From NCBI RefSeq assembly GCF_018904615.1, contig NZ_JADCNH010000009.1, positions 1 to 64,000 on the forward strand: a stretch of 64,000 bases of DNA, in the 5' to 3' direction. Positions 26,199-36,980 of this stretch are shown here, piece by piece (positions within the stretch are counted from its first letter, which is position 1; each line of letters starts with the position of its first letter). The translations under genes and the position numbers were made by a program. The stretch comes from Verticiella alkaliphila (lineage in GTDB: Bacteria; Pseudomonadota; Gammaproteobacteria; Burkholderiales; Burkholderiaceae_B). The notes beneath the pieces are model-generated. The model was not told where the DNA came from and ran no database searches. It worked only from the letters and a program-made list of their open reading frames with translations.

Positions 26199-26711
26199 AT
26201 GCTGCGTCGATGCCTTCTTCCCTGCGCTGCCGGCTTTCTGGCCCTGGCAGCCGGGTGTACCACGCTGGAGCAACGCCTGCCGCCCGGCACCACCGGCGAC
26301 CAGGTGCAGGCGAGCATGGGTACGCCCAGCGTTGCCTGCCCGTTGCCGGGCGGAGGCCAGCGCCTGGTCTGGTCCGGCCAGCCGTTCCGTCAGGCCTCTT
26401 GGGCCACGGATGTCGCACCGGACGGGCGCAGCAGCGGCGTCCAGCAGATCCTCACCGACGCCAACTTCAACCGACTGCGCGAAGGCAGCTGGAGCGCCGA
26501 ACAGGTGCGCTGCACGTTCGGGCCGCCGGCCATCATCGATGCGGTGGGCGCGCCGGGCCACCCGCAACGGGTCTGGTCCTACGCGTACAAGCAGGACACG
26601 GTCTGGAATTCGTTGATGTTCGTGTACTTCGACGACGCGGGGTACGTCGCCCGCGTGCACCCCGGCCCGGATCCGGCCTACGACACGGACTCGCGCTTCG
26701 GCTGGATGTAG
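26199..26711 (+). CDS. Lipoprotein with two BamE-like segments
   Basis: A 170-residue predicted lipoprotein. The signal peptide ends in the lipobox LAAGC with the lipidated cysteine at residue 20. The mature part shows two similar blocks that each combine a TxDQV-type element, a GxP turn and a tryptophan strand: [14 protein letters not shown]...LVWSGQP and [13 protein letters not shown]...RVWSYAY. This pattern resembles BamE/SmpA-fold lipoproteins, so an envelope role is plausible. No closer assignment is justified. It is a single gene between divergent rpsO and convergent pssA. Confidence 0.78.
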   Translation: MLRRCLLPCAAGFLALAAGCTTLEQRLPPGTTGDQVQASMGTPSVACPLPGGGQRLVWSGQPFRQASWATDVAPDGRSSGVQQILTDANFNRLREGSWSAEQVRCTFGPPAIIDAVGAPGHPQRVWSYAYKQDTVWNSLMFVYFDDAGYVARVHPGPDPAYDTDSRFGWM

Positions 26712-26740
26712 GCGTCACCGTCGGCGACGCCGCGCCATGA

Positions 26741-26766
26741 AAGACGGCCCGCATCGCGGGCGTCTT
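26741..26766. terminator. Hairpin between lipoprotein gene and pssA
   Basis: AAGAC-g-GCCCGC-ATC-GCGGGC-GTCTT is a stem with a single bulged G, between the convergent lipoprotein and pssA genes. Confidence 0.7.
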
Positions 26767-26780
26767 CGTTCAGCAGGCGA

Positions 26781-27596
26781 TCACAGCCCGGCAGCGGGCG
26801 GCGGGCCTTCGCGGCGCGCGCGCTGCAGGCGACGGGCGCGCTGCCAGCGCCACACCATCAGCGCCCAGCCCGAGACGCCATAGATGACGAAGAGACCGAA
26901 GAGCACGATGGGCGGGTTCGACGACACGAACACGAACACCAGCACCATGACGAGGATCACCCAGAACGGGACACTGCGCCCGACGGTGAACGACTTGCCG
27001 CTGTAGAACGGGGCATTCGAGACCATGGTGAGGCCCGCATACACCGTCACGATGAACGCCACGATCGGCAACCAGGCCTCATTGATCGGCAGGCGATTAT
27101 CGGCTGCGAGCCACACCAGGCCAGCGACGAGCGCCGCCGCCGACGGGCTGGGCAGGCCCTGGAAGAAACGCTTGTCGACGACTGCAATGTTCGTGTTGAA
27201 GCGCGCCAGACGCAGCGCGGCACACGACACGTAGATGAAGGCGGCAAGCCAGCCCCAGCGGCCGAGGGTATTGAGCACCCACACATACATCACAAGCGCT
27301 GGCGCCACGCCGAAGGACACCATGTCCGACAGCGAATCGAACTGCTCGCCGAAGGCCGACTGGGTGTTGGTGAGACGCGCGACTCGCCCATCCATGCCGT
27401 CGAGCACCATGGCCACGAAGATGGCGATGGCAGCGACTTCGAACTGGCTGTTCATCGCCTGCACGATGGCGTAGAAGCCCGCGAAGAGCGCCGCGAGCGT
27501 GAAGGCATTCGGCAGGAGGTAGATGCCGCGCCGGCGGCGTTCGAGGGCGTCGGATTCGTTCATGCGGCCTTCACGAGGATCAGGGACAGTCGTCAT
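26781..27596 (-). CDS. pssA: CDP-diacylglycerol--serine O-phosphatidyltransferase
   Basis: A 271-residue inner-membrane enzyme that makes phosphatidylserine from CDP-diacylglycerol and serine. The CDP-alcohol phosphotransferase motif DGx2ARx8Gx3Dx3D is intact (DGMDGRVARL ... FGEQFDSLSDMVSFG near residues 66-96). Several hydrophobic helices follow, and a basic tail ends the protein. It starts nine bases after the psd stop, so psd-pssA forms the two-step phosphatidylethanolamine operon. A start at 27563 (MNESDALER), with GAAGG just upstream, is an alternative. Confidence 0.95.
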   Translation of the reverse strand: MTTVPDPREGRMNESDALERRRRGIYLLPNAFTLAALFAGFYAIVQAMNSQFEVAAIAIFVAMVLDGMDGRVARLTNTQSAFGEQFDSLSDMVSFGVAPALVMYVWVLNTLGRWGWLAAFIYVSCAALRLARFNTNIAVVDKRFFQGLPSPSAAALVAGLVWLAADNRLPINEAWLPIVAFIVTVYAGLTMVSNAPFYSGKSFTVGRSVPFWVILVMVLVFVFVSSNPPIVLFGLFVIYGVSGWALMVWRWQRARRLQRARREGPPPAAGL

Positions 27597-27605
27597 GGGC
27601 AGCAG

Positions 27606-28451
27606 TTAGCGTTCCTGGGCGGGCGGCGCGGCGTCCGTCGCGTCGTTGCGTGCGGGTGCGGCGGGCGCCGGATCCGCTGCTGCGGCGACAGCCCCGGGCA
27701 CCAGCTCCGCGACGGCCGCGGACACGGGAACGGCACCCGTCACCACGCTCGGCGCAGGCGTCGCGGCCGCTGCGGCAGACGGGGCGGCCAAGGCGGCACC
27801 CACCCGCGCCAGATCGGCAAGGATGGTCGAGGTGGCACTCACCTTGTCGCCGATCACCACGCGCGGCTGGGCATCAAGCGGCAGGTACACATCCACGCGC
27901 GAGCCGAAGCGGATGAAGCCGTACCGCTGCCCACGGGCCAGCCGTTCGCCCGGCTTCACATAGCAAAGGATGCGGCGCGCCACCAGGCCCGCCACCTGAA
28001 CGAACGTGACCGTGACGCCCTGGTCCGTCTCGACCACGAGCGCATTGCGCTCGTTCTCGAGCGAGGCCTTGTCCAGATCGGCATTGACGAACTTGCCGGG
28101 GAAATACTCGGCGTGACGAATGCGACCGTCGACGGGGCTGCGATTCGAATGCACGTTGAAGACATTCATGAACACGCTGATCTTGAGCGCATCACGATCG
28201 GCATACGGGTCGCGTGCCTTTTCCACCACCACGATCCGCCCATCGGCGGGGCTCAACACGGCATTGGCCTGCTGCGGCACGTGCCGCGGCGGATCGCGGA
28301 AGAACTGCACCACGAAGACGGCAGCCAGCCAGAAAATCAGCGACCATGCACCAAACAGCAGGGTGGCCACCAGGGCCAAGGTCAGGGCGATCGCAATGTG
28401 CGGCCAGCCTTCGCGAGCCAGAATGGGATGGGGATAGTGGGGTTTTTGCAT
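27606..28451 (-). CDS. psd: Phosphatidylserine decarboxylase with Ala/Pro-rich tail
   Basis: A 281-residue enzyme of the short Psd class that decarboxylates phosphatidylserine to phosphatidylethanolamine. An N-terminal hydrophobic region (about 18-50) anchors it. [24 protein letters not shown] and the self-cleavage/pyruvoyl motif [11 protein letters not shown] (Ser184) are in place. The usual protein of this class ends near residue 212; here an extra stretch of nearly 70 residues, almost entirely Ala/Pro/Val, follows. This tail would belong to the small alpha subunit after cleavage. It is operonic with pssA. Confidence 0.95.
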   Translation of the reverse strand: MQKPHYPHPILAREGWPHIAIALTLALVATLLFGAWSLIFWLAAVFVVQFFRDPPRHVPQQANAVLSPADGRIVVVEKARDPYADRDALKISVFMNVFNVHSNRSPVDGRIRHAEYFPGKFVNADLDKASLENERNALVVETDQGVTVTFVQVAGLVARRILCYVKPGERLARGQRYGFIRFGSRVDVYLPLDAQPRVVIGDKVSATSTILADLARVGAALAAPSAAAAATPAPSVVTGAVPVSAAVAELVPGAVAAAADPAPAAPARNDATDAAPPAQER

Positions 28452-28604
28452 AGTGGGCCAAGATTAACCGATATCATTGTACGATCGCGCTTTTGCACGC
28501 CCTAGGCCTGCGCCTTTTTACAGGCGGGCCGCCTCCAGGCAGAAAGCCCCCCGCGGGGGCAGCGAGCCGGGGGCAAGCGCGGGCCATTTTCTTGAGTTTT
28601 CGCC
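28452..28604. other. Intergenic region upstream of psd and yqaE
   Basis: A 153-base divergent gap. It contains a compact GC palindrome GCCCCCCGCGGGGGC at 28546-28560, which would fold into a tight hairpin just upstream of the small membrane protein gene. No clear promoter could be assigned. Confidence 0.4.
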
Positions 28605-28796
28605 ATGCGCCTCATTCTCGCCATCTTCCTGCCCTGGCTGCAGTTCTTCACCATCGGGCGTCCGTTCGCCGGCATCATCTGCCTGATTCTGCAAATCACC
28701 CTGATCGGCTGGATTCCTGCCGCGATCTGGTCCGTGTATTCGCTGAGTCAGTACAAGACGGATCAGAAGATCGAACGCGCCCTGCGCGGCCGCTGA
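28605..28796 (+). CDS. YqaE/Pmp3-family small membrane protein
   Basis: A 63-residue protein with two hydrophobic helices (about residues 3-20 and 23-47) joined by [23 protein letters not shown], then a charged tail [16 protein letters not shown]. The sequence fits the Pmp3/UPF0057 (YqaE) family of small bacterial and eukaryotic membrane proteins, often stress-related, whose exact function is unsettled. It sits eight bases before queH. Confidence 0.85.
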   Translation: MRLILAIFLPWLQFFTIGRPFAGIICLILQITLIGWIPAAIWSVYSLSQYKTDQKIERALRGR

Positions 28797-28804
28797 GCCC
28801 GGCC

Positions 28805-29476
28805 ATGACCACCACACAACGCCAACCTCTCAAGCTCCCTGGCGAAGGCGGACGGCTGCTGCTGCATTCGTGCTGCGCGCCCTGTTCCGGCGAGCCCATG
28901 GAAGCCCTGCTCGCCTCGGGCATCGATTACGCGATCTATTTCTACAACCCGAACATTCATCCCGAGCGCGAATACCTCATCCGCAAGGACGAGAACATCC
29001 GCTTCGCGCAAAAGCACGGCATCGAATTCATCGACGCGGACTACGATACCGAGCCCTGGTTCGAGCGCGTCAAAGGCCTGGAGAATGCGCCCGAGCGCGG
29101 CGAACGCTGCACGGTGTGCTTCGACATGCGCTTCGAGCGCACCGCGCTGCATGCCCACGAGCATGGCTTTGACGTCATCACGAGCTCGCTCGGGATTTCG
29201 CGCTGGAAGAACATGCAGCAGATCAATGGCTGTGGCGAGCGCGCAGCGGCGCGCTACCCAGGCATGACGTACTGGACGCACAATTGGCGCAAGGGTGGCG
29301 GCAGCGCGCGCATGATCGAGATCAGCAAGGACGAATCGTTCTACCAGCAGGAATACTGCGGCTGCATCTATTCGCTGCGCGACACCAACCGCTGGCGCCG
29401 CCAGACCGGGCGCGAGGCGATCCGCATCGGCGAGAAGTACTACAGCCACGACAGCGACGACAACGGCAGCGTCTGA
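28805..29476 (+). CDS. queH: Epoxyqueuosine reductase QueH
   Basis: A 223-residue reductase that performs the last step of queuosine synthesis, converting epoxyqueuosine in tRNA to queuosine. Diagnostic cysteine motifs are HSCCAPCSG (residues ~21-29), [13 protein letters not shown] (near 101) and EYCGC near the C-terminus, which bind an iron-sulfur cluster and a second metal. It is the cobalamin-independent alternative to QueG. The ATG at 28805 is taken because the protein's first conserved strand begins a few residues later; the open frame starts further left. It overlaps the next gene by one base. Confidence 0.95.
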   Translation: MTTTQRQPLKLPGEGGRLLLHSCCAPCSGEPMEALLASGIDYAIYFYNPNIHPEREYLIRKDENIRFAQKHGIEFIDADYDTEPWFERVKGLENAPERGERCTVCFDMRFERTALHAHEHGFDVITSSLGISRWKNMQQINGCGERAAARYPGMTYWTHNWRKGGGSARMIEISKDESFYQQEYCGCIYSLRDTNRWRRQTGREAIRIGEKYYSHDSDDNGSV

Positions 29477-30663
29477 TGCCATCGGCCTGTGCGGCAGACG
29501 ACCCCGCCGCCGTGCGGCCCGCGCCATGGCCGGGATCCCCACGCGGCCTTGACGAGCCCACCGACGGAGGCTGCCGGCGCCGACAGCCAGCCCGCGTCGT
29601 ATCGCCCCCTGACGAGCCCGAGCTTCCCGTGACGCCCCCCGCCGCCCTGCCGCCTGTCGTCCCTTCGCGTCTGCCCACGCTGCTCATCATCGGCTGGGCC
29701 GCCGCCGCCCTGGGCCTTTGGTTCGTCCTGGAGTACCACCTGCTGCTGGCCCTACTATCGGGGCTGCTGGTGCACCAGCTCATCCACCTGCTCGCGCCGC
29801 ACCTGGCCGGCCGCTTCTCGGGACGCGGCCATGCCGTGGCGCTGGCGCTGCTCGTGGCTGCCGTCATCGGGCTCGTTACGCCGCTCGTGCTCGCCAGCAT
29901 CACCTGGCTCACCCGGGCCGGTCAGCACCTGCCGCATCTGGAGCTCAAGGTGCAGATGGTGATCGAGCATGCGCACACGCAGTTGCCGGACATCCTGCGT
30001 CAGTACCTGCCACGCGACGTGGCCCAGATGCAGTCCAGCGTGGCCGCCTGGATCAGCGAGCACCTGGGCGAGCTCCAGATCGCCGGCAAGACCGCCGTGA
30101 GCGCCGTGGTGCACGTGATCATCGGCATGGTGCTGGGCGGGTTGGTCGCCTTCGAGGCGCAGCGAGCCCCGGACAGCCTGCGCCCGCTCGCGCGCACGCT
30201 CACGCAACGCGCATCGCTGCTCGCGGGCGCCTTTCGGCAGATCGTATTCGCGCAGGTGCGCATTTCCGCGCTCAACACCGCGTTCACCGCGCTCTTTCTG
30301 CTCGTCGTCCTGCCCGCCTTCGGGGTTCATGTGCCGCTCGTGAAGACGCTCATCCTGGTGACGTTCGTCGCCGGGCTGCTGCCGGTCATCGGCAACCTCA
30401 TTTCCAATACCGCCATCGTCCTGGTCGGCCTGTCCGTGTCGATCGGCGTGGCGTTCGCCGCCCTCGCCTTTCTCGTCATCATCCATAAGCTCGAATACTT
30501 CCTCAATGCCCGCATCGTTGGCTCGCGCATCCATGCACGCGCCTGGGAACTGCTCGCGGCCATGCTGGTGATGGAGGCGGCCTTTGGTATCGCAGGTCTC
30601 GTTGCCGCGCCGATCTACTACGCCTACGTGAAGCGTGAGCTGAGCGACGCCGGCCTGATATAA
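29476..30663 (+). CDS. AI-2E family transporter
   Basis: A 395-residue polytopic membrane protein. After an unusual proline-rich N-terminal region of about 65 residues come the hydrophobic segments of the AI-2E/YhhQ-PerM type, including the conserved LLPVIGNLISNTAIVLVGLS and AIYYAYVKRELSD-type C-terminal region (APIYYAYVKREL). Members export signalling molecules or act as Na+/H+ antiporters, so the substrate is open. It begins by a one-base overlap with queH. The N-terminal stretch may not be translated; an internal start nearer residue 60 would match the usual length. Confidence 0.82.
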   Translation: MPSACAADDPAAVRPAPWPGSPRGLDEPTDGGCRRRQPARVVSPPDEPELPVTPPAALPPVVPSRLPTLLIIGWAAAALGLWFVLEYHLLLALLSGLLVHQLIHLLAPHLAGRFSGRGHAVALALLVAAVIGLVTPLVLASITWLTRAGQHLPHLELKVQMVIEHAHTQLPDILRQYLPRDVAQMQSSVAAWISEHLGELQIAGKTAVSAVVHVIIGMVLGGLVAFEAQRAPDSLRPLARTLTQRASLLAGAFRQIVFAQVRISALNTAFTALFLLVVLPAFGVHVPLVKTLILVTFVAGLLPVIGNLISNTAIVLVGLSVSIGVAFAALAFLVIIHKLEYFLNARIVGSRIHARAWELLAAMLVMEAAFGIAGLVAAPIYYAYVKRELSDAGLI

Positions 30664-30735
30664 GCATTGAACGCCGGGTGATGAGCCTTCGCCCGGAATC
30701 GTCGTAGCATTCGCCCACGCCTCTTGTCGCACGCC

Positions 30736-31242
30736 ATGAACGAGTCCAGCCACCAGACCTCGATGACCATCCTGATGACCCCGGACATGGCGAATTTCGC
30801 CGGCAATGTCCACGGGGGCACCATCCTCAAGTACCTCGACCAGGTCGCCTACGCGTGCGCCAGCCGCTACGCCGGCGCGTACGTGGTCACCTTGTCGGTG
30901 GACCAGGTGGTGTTTCGCCAGCCGATCCACGTGGGCGAACTGGTCACGTTCTATGCCGCGGTCAACTATACCGGCCGCACCTCGATGGAGATCGGCATCA
31001 AGGTGGTCACGGAAGACATCCGGCAAAAGCTCGAACGCCATACCAACAGCTGCTACTTCACCATGGTCGCCGTGGACGACGATGGCAAGCCGGTCACGGT
31101 GCCGCCGCTGCAGCCACGCACGGCCGAGGAGCGCCACCGCTTCGAGGCGGCCAAGCTGCGCCGCGAGTTGCGTGAGGAAATGGAGCGCCGTCACCAGACC
31201 ATCAAGGCGACGCTGCAATCCCAACCCGATACGCCTGCCTGA
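30736..31242 (+). CDS. Hotdog-fold acyl-CoA thioesterase
   Basis: A 168-residue protein of the YciA/acyl-CoA thioesterase group. The catalytic segment TPDMANFAGNVHGGTILKYLDQVAYACASRYAG (about residues 15-48) contains the Asn/Asp pair and the HGG turn of the hotdog fold; VTLSVDQVVFRQPIHVGELV follows. Such enzymes hydrolyse acyl-CoA to free acid and CoA in the cytoplasm. The C-terminal ~35 residues are charged and probably form a helix. ATG 30736 is chosen over the upstream TTG at 30724. Confidence 0.92.
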   Translation: MNESSHQTSMTILMTPDMANFAGNVHGGTILKYLDQVAYACASRYAGAYVVTLSVDQVVFRQPIHVGELVTFYAAVNYTGRTSMEIGIKVVTEDIRQKLERHTNSCYFTMVAVDDDGKPVTVPPLQPRTAEERHRFEAAKLRRELREEMERRHQTIKATLQSQPDTPA

Positions 31243-31343
31243 CACTCGAACCGCGCTCGCACTGCCTTGGGCATCGAGCGTCCACTTGTCTACCAGTCTC
31301 TCAATCCGCGCGCTGTCTGCGCCCTCTTGCCGGAACCTTCGCC

Positions 31344-32300
31344 ATGAAGCCCTGGACCCCTGTGCTGGCCCTCACCCTGTCGCTCGCTGCCATCTCGGCA
31401 GCTTCGGCGCAGACGCCGCTGAACCTCATCGTCGGCTACCCGCCCGGCGGCAGCTCGGACCGCGTCGCGCGGCTCGTGAGCGAGCGCCTGGGCAAGGAGC
31501 TCGGTGTACCCGTCGTGATCGAGAACCGCACGGGGGCGGGCGGGCGGATCGCCGCGCAGTACGTGGCGCGCGCCTCGGCCAAGGACAACGTGCTGATGCT
31601 GGGCAACCCGGCCGTGATGGTGGTGGCGCCCCTCGTCTATGACGACGTGGGCTACGACGCCGCCAAGGACTTCCAGACGGTGGCGCTGGTGGCCGGCTAT
31701 CGCTTCGGCTTTGCTGTCCCGGCTGATTCGCCGGTCAAGGATGTCGCTGGCCTGCGCCAGACGCTCGCCGCCAACCCTGGCCAGTTCAACCTGGGCGTGC
31801 CGGCCACGGGCAGCCTGCCGCACTTCTTCGGGCTCATGCTCGGCAAGGCGCTCGGCGAGAACCCCGAAGTGGTGGGTTACCGCGGCTCGGGGCCGCTCGT
31901 GACCGAGCTCATCGGCGGCCACCTCAAGTATGGTCTGGACACCTTCGACGCCCTCGAGCCCCAGCACGCCGGCGGCAAGCTGCGCATCCTGGCCGTATCC
32001 GGCGAGCAGCGCGAGGCCACCTTGCCTGAGGTGCCCACCTTCAAGGAAGCGGGCATCGACGTGGTGGCCACGGCGTGGAACGGCATCTTTGCCCCGGCGG
32101 CCATGCCCGCGGCAGACGTCGAGCGCTACGGCGCTGCGATCAAGAAGATCGCCCAGGACCCGGCCTTCGCGCAGATCATCCGCGACACCCGCATGGAGCC
32201 CATTGCGGCCGATGCCAAGGAGAGCCAGAAGCTGCTGGATGAATACCGGGCGCAATGGGCGCCGGTGGTGAAAGCCTCGGGCTTTCGCGCGGCACCCTGA
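31344..32300 (+). CDS. Bug-family tripartite tricarboxylate transporter binding protein
   Basis: A 318-residue periplasmic protein. Its signal peptide ends around ISAASAQ (residue ~22). The mature part has the Bug signature LIVGYPPGGSSDRVARLVSERLGKEL then VVIENRTGAGGRIAAQYVA. This is the second of three Bug proteins in the window, again without adjacent membrane subunits. Ligand unknown. A strong terminator hairpin follows, shared with the convergent ilv operon. Confidence 0.9.
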   Translation: MKPWTPVLALTLSLAAISAASAQTPLNLIVGYPPGGSSDRVARLVSERLGKELGVPVVIENRTGAGGRIAAQYVARASAKDNVLMLGNPAVMVVAPLVYDDVGYDAAKDFQTVALVAGYRFGFAVPADSPVKDVAGLRQTLAANPGQFNLGVPATGSLPHFFGLMLGKALGENPEVVGYRGSGPLVTELIGGHLKYGLDTFDALEPQHAGGKLRILAVSGEQREATLPEVPTFKEAGIDVVATAWNGIFAPAAMPAADVERYGAAIKKIAQDPAFAQIIRDTRMEPIAADAKESQKLLDEYRAQWAPVVKASGFRAAP

Positions 32301-32381
32301 GGGCCACGCCGCAGCCTAGGCGCACCGCTTCGCGCCGGTGCACGGCTCTGGCTTCCACAGAGCCCGCCCATCGCGTCAACA

Positions 32382-32421
32382 ACGACAAAGGCCCCATCCT
32401 CACGGATGGGGCCTTTGTCGT
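32382..32421. terminator. Bidirectional terminator between Bug gene and ilvC
   Basis: ACGACAAAGGCCCCATCC and GGATGGGGCCTTTGTCGT form an 18-base perfect stem with a TCAC loop; T-rich on both arms. It lies between the convergent Bug gene and ilvC. Confidence 0.9.
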
Positions 32422-32459
32422 GTCTGAGCCTGCTGCCGCCCTCGCGGGCGGCACCGACA

Positions 32460-34054
<1,595 letters not shown>

Positions 34055-34064
34055 GCGTGCCTCC

Positions 34065-35777
34065 TCACAGATCTTCGGAACCGAGCATCATCTCGGTCAG
34101 GCCCTTGCCCGCCTTGACCATCGGCCAGACGTTCTCGGATTGATCGGTGATGAAGTCCAGGAAGACCAGACGCTTCTTGTACTTGCCGAAGGCTTCACGG
34201 ATCGCCGGCTCCACGTCCGCCGGGCGCTCGATGCGCAGGCCGACGTGACCATAGGCTTCGACGAGCTTCACGAAATCCGGCAGCGCATCCATGTACGACT
34301 CGGAATAGCGCGAACCGTAATCGATCTGCTGCCACTGACGCACCATGCCGAGATACCGATTGTTCAGGCACAGCACCTTGGGCGACAGGTGATACTGGAA
34401 GCAGGTGGAGAGCTCCTGGATGTTCATCTGGATCGAACCCTCGCCCGTGATCACGGCCACGTCCGAATCCGGGTTCGCCATCTGCACACCCATGGCGTAG
34501 GGCAGGCCCACGCCCATCGTGCCCAGGCCACCGGAGTTGATCCAGCGGCGCGGCTTGTTGAAGCCGTAGTACTGCGCGGCCCACATCTGGTGCTGGCCCA
34601 CGTCGGAGGTCACGAAAGCGTCGCCACCGGTGACTTCCCACAGCGTCTGCACGACCTTCTGCGGCTTGATGAGCTCGTCGGACAGCGCGAACTTCATGCA
34701 GTCGCGCGCACGCCAGGCCTCGACCTGCTCCCACCAGGGGGCGATCGCGGCGTGATCCGTGCCGCCGGCCGCATCGAGCTGGGCGATGAGATCCTGCAGC
34801 ACGTCGCGCACGTCGCCCACGATCGGCACGTCCACCTTGACCCGCTTGGAGATCGAGGAAGGATCGATGTCGATATGGATGATCTTGCGCGCGTTCTGCG
34901 CGAAGTGCTTGGGATTGCCGATCACGCGATCGTCGAAGCGCGCACCGATGGCGATCAGCACGTCGCAGTGCTGCATGGCCATGTTGGCTTCGTAGGTGCC
35001 GTGCATGCCGGGCATGCCCACGAAGAGGCGATCGTTGGCCGGGTAGGCGCCCAGGCCCATCAGCGTATTGGTGACGGGCGCACCAAGGCGGCGGACCAGC
35101 GTGTTGAGCTCGTCCGAGGCATTGGCGAGGATGACCCCGCCACCCGTGTAGATCATCGGGCGTTCGGCGCTCTTGAGCAGCTGCACGGCCTTCTTGATCT
35201 GACCCTGGTGTCCCTTGGTCACCGGCGCGTACGAGCGCATCGTCACCGGGGCGGTGGCGGGCGTGTACTTGCAGCGCGCGATGGTGATGTCCTTGGGCAC
35301 GTCCACCAGCACCGGACCCGGGCGGCCCGTGCGCGCGATGTAGAACGCGCGGCGCACGGTCTCGGCCAGATCCTTGACGTCCTTGACCAGGAAGTTGTGC
35401 TTCACGCAGGGGCGCGTGATGCCGATGGTGTCGCATTCCTGGAAGGCATCCTCGCCGATCACCGCCGTCGGCACCTGGCCGCTGATGATGACCATCGGAA
35501 TGGAGTCCATGTACGCGGTCGCGATCCCCGTGACGGCATTCGTCGCCCCGGGACCACTGGTCACCAGGCAGACGCCGGTCTTTTGCGAGGAGCGGGAGTA
35601 GGCATCGGCTGCATGGACAGCAGCTTGCTCATGACGAACCAGGATGTGCTGGAAGCGATCCTGCTTGTAGATTTCGTCGTAGATGTACAGCACGGCGCCG
35701 CCAGGGTAGCCAAAGACGTGTTCCACGCCTTCATCGGCCAGGCAGCGCACGAGGATTTCGGCGCCATTGAGTTCCAT
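34065..35777 (-). CDS. ilvI: Acetolactate synthase large (catalytic) subunit
   Basis: A 570-residue ThDP- and FAD-dependent enzyme condensing pyruvate to acetolactate, the first committed branched-chain step. GAEILVRCLADEGVEHVFGYPGGAVLYIYDEI starts the pyrimidine-binding domain, with the catalytic glutamate in RHEQAAVHAADAYSR. ATSGPGATN-like VTSGPGATN follows, and the C-terminal ThDP-binding NNRYLGMVRQWQQIDYGSRYS is present. It heads the ilvIHC unit, preceded by a 400-base non-coding upstream region. Confidence 0.97.
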   Translation of the reverse strand: MELNGAEILVRCLADEGVEHVFGYPGGAVLYIYDEIYKQDRFQHILVRHEQAAVHAADAYSRSSQKTGVCLVTSGPGATNAVTGIATAYMDSIPMVIISGQVPTAVIGEDAFQECDTIGITRPCVKHNFLVKDVKDLAETVRRAFYIARTGRPGPVLVDVPKDITIARCKYTPATAPVTMRSYAPVTKGHQGQIKKAVQLLKSAERPMIYTGGGVILANASDELNTLVRRLGAPVTNTLMGLGAYPANDRLFVGMPGMHGTYEANMAMQHCDVLIAIGARFDDRVIGNPKHFAQNARKIIHIDIDPSSISKRVKVDVPIVGDVRDVLQDLIAQLDAAGGTDHAAIAPWWEQVEAWRARDCMKFALSDELIKPQKVVQTLWEVTGGDAFVTSDVGQHQMWAAQYYGFNKPRRWINSGGLGTMGVGLPYAMGVQMANPDSDVAVITGEGSIQMNIQELSTCFQYHLSPKVLCLNNRYLGMVRQWQQIDYGSRYSESYMDALPDFVKLVEAYGHVGLRIERPADVEPAIREAFGKYKKRLVFLDFITDQSENVWPMVKAGKGLTEMMLGSEDL

Positions 35778-36182
35778 GATGTTCCCTTCAAACCGATGTG
35801 TGACGCCCCGAGCATCGCCCTTTCACAAGGGACGAACCGGACTTGCAGCTGGACTCGACGGCACGCTTGGCGCTTCATGGTTCACAGAACCACTCGGCCC
35901 GAACGCCCCGACGTCCCAGTACACGTCCTATCGGAACGGACACCGGACATTGAATGAAAGCCCGCTGCCGCGCTTGTGGCACGAGAGCCAGGCATAGTGT
36001 TCGACTTGCGGCGCGAAGGGCGTTTGGCGGGTGGGCCAAGGCCGTTGCGAAGTTGGCTATTCACGGATCGTGAAAAGCCGAAGCGAAGGAGGATACCGTG
36101 TGCCGAGGCACTCCGCAAGCACTCGCGCGAAACGAAGACGCACCGCGACGCCCGAGCCCGGACGATCGCGCAGGCGCGTTCC
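35778..36182 (-). promoter_or_regulatory. Upstream region of ilvIHC
   Basis: A 405-base gap between the marR stop and ilvI start. No convincing gene was found on either strand. No leader peptide rich in Leu/Val/Ile codons was seen, so classical attenuation of this operon is not supported. A small hairpin CCCTT-TCAC-AAGGG lies at about 35819-35832, close to the ilvI start. The promoter must be in this region but no consensus could be assigned. Confidence 0.4.
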
Positions 36183-36851
36183 TCAGTCGTCCTCGGACCC
36201 GCTCGGTCGCCACGCCATGTGCAACGGGTCCGGCCAACCTTCCGGCGCGCCGGAAGGCTCGGTGCGCTCCGCTCGCCAGAACTGCCGTGCCCGTTCGGCA
36301 AGCCGCGGCAGGACGGCCTCGAGCATCTCGGCCTCCTCGGCGCTGAGACACGCGGCGAGCCGGGTGTTGTAGCGCGTGGTAGCCACACGGGCCGCGGCAT
36401 GGCGGTCCTCGCCGCGTGTCGTCAGGCGCAGCACCACGGCGCGCCCGTCCTGAACGTCGCGCGTGCGTGCAACGAGCCCGCGATCGACGAGCGAGGCCAC
36501 CAGGCGGCTGGCCACGACCTTGTCGAGACCCGCACTCGCGGCCAGTGCGGTAAGGCCCTGCCCTTGCGGCGACTCGGCCAGAAACGCCAGCACGCGCCAA
36601 TCACGCCGACTGATCCCGACCGTGCGCCGCAGATGGACGTCGATGCCCGCCGTCGCGGCCCGCGTGCTCGCGTGCAGGTGAAAGATCAGATACTCGTCCA
36701 GACGCGCGGGCTGCCGAAAGCCGCTCGGTGCCGCATCGTCGCGGGCAGACATGCCGCGCGCGCCCCCGGGCCGGCGCGACGCCTGCGGCGCCTCGTCGGC
36801 AGAGGGGATATCCGCTGCGCGTTCCTGCGGGAGCCGTGGGGCGCCGCTCAT
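36183..36851 (-). CDS. MarR-family regulator with N-terminal extension
   Basis: A 222-residue regulator. The core is a MarR winged-helix domain (about residues 80-190: ISRRDWRVLAFLAESPQGQGLTALAASAGLDKVVASRLVASLVDRGLVART). A low-complexity extension of about 60 residues precedes it, longer than usual. The start at 36851 is chosen because GGAGAG stands nine bases upstream; an internal ATG at 36752 gives a more typical 189-residue protein. It is divergent from a Bug gene and sulfatase, with an operator-like palindrome between, so it probably controls those genes and itself. Confidence 0.87.
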   Translation of the reverse strand: MSGAPRLPQERAADIPSADEAPQASRRPGGARGMSARDDAAPSGFRQPARLDEYLIFHLHASTRAATAGIDVHLRRTVGISRRDWRVLAFLAESPQGQGLTALAASAGLDKVVASRLVASLVDRGLVARTRDVQDGRAVVLRLTTRGEDRHAAARVATTRYNTRLAACLSAEEAEMLEAVLPRLAERARQFWRAERTEPSGAPEGWPDPLHMAWRPSGSEDD

Positions 36852-36884
36852 GCCTGTCTCTCCGTGCGAGCCTGGCTCGGCCCG

Positions 36885-36912
36885 TCGATTCGTTGACTTG
36901 GTCAATTATCGA
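36885..36912. promoter_or_regulatory. Nested palindrome between marR and the Bug gene (MarR-type operator)
   Basis: TTGAC-TTG-GTCAA (36893-36905) is a perfect inverted repeat. It is flanked by TCGAT (36885-36889) and ATCGA (36908-36912), giving a second, outer dyad. Spacing and size fit a MarR dimer site, and the inner half overlaps a possible -35 box for the Bug gene. Confidence 0.6.
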
Positions 36913-36980
36913 CCGCTTTGCTAGCGTGCGGGTTTCCCTATGCGGCGGGACCCGACCCGCCCACTCGTCGGAGACACCTC

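Noticed and set aside
35778-36182. A leader peptide or attenuator upstream of ilvI
   Set aside because: No short frame rich in Leu/Val/Ile codons and no paired terminator/antiterminator hairpins could be found.
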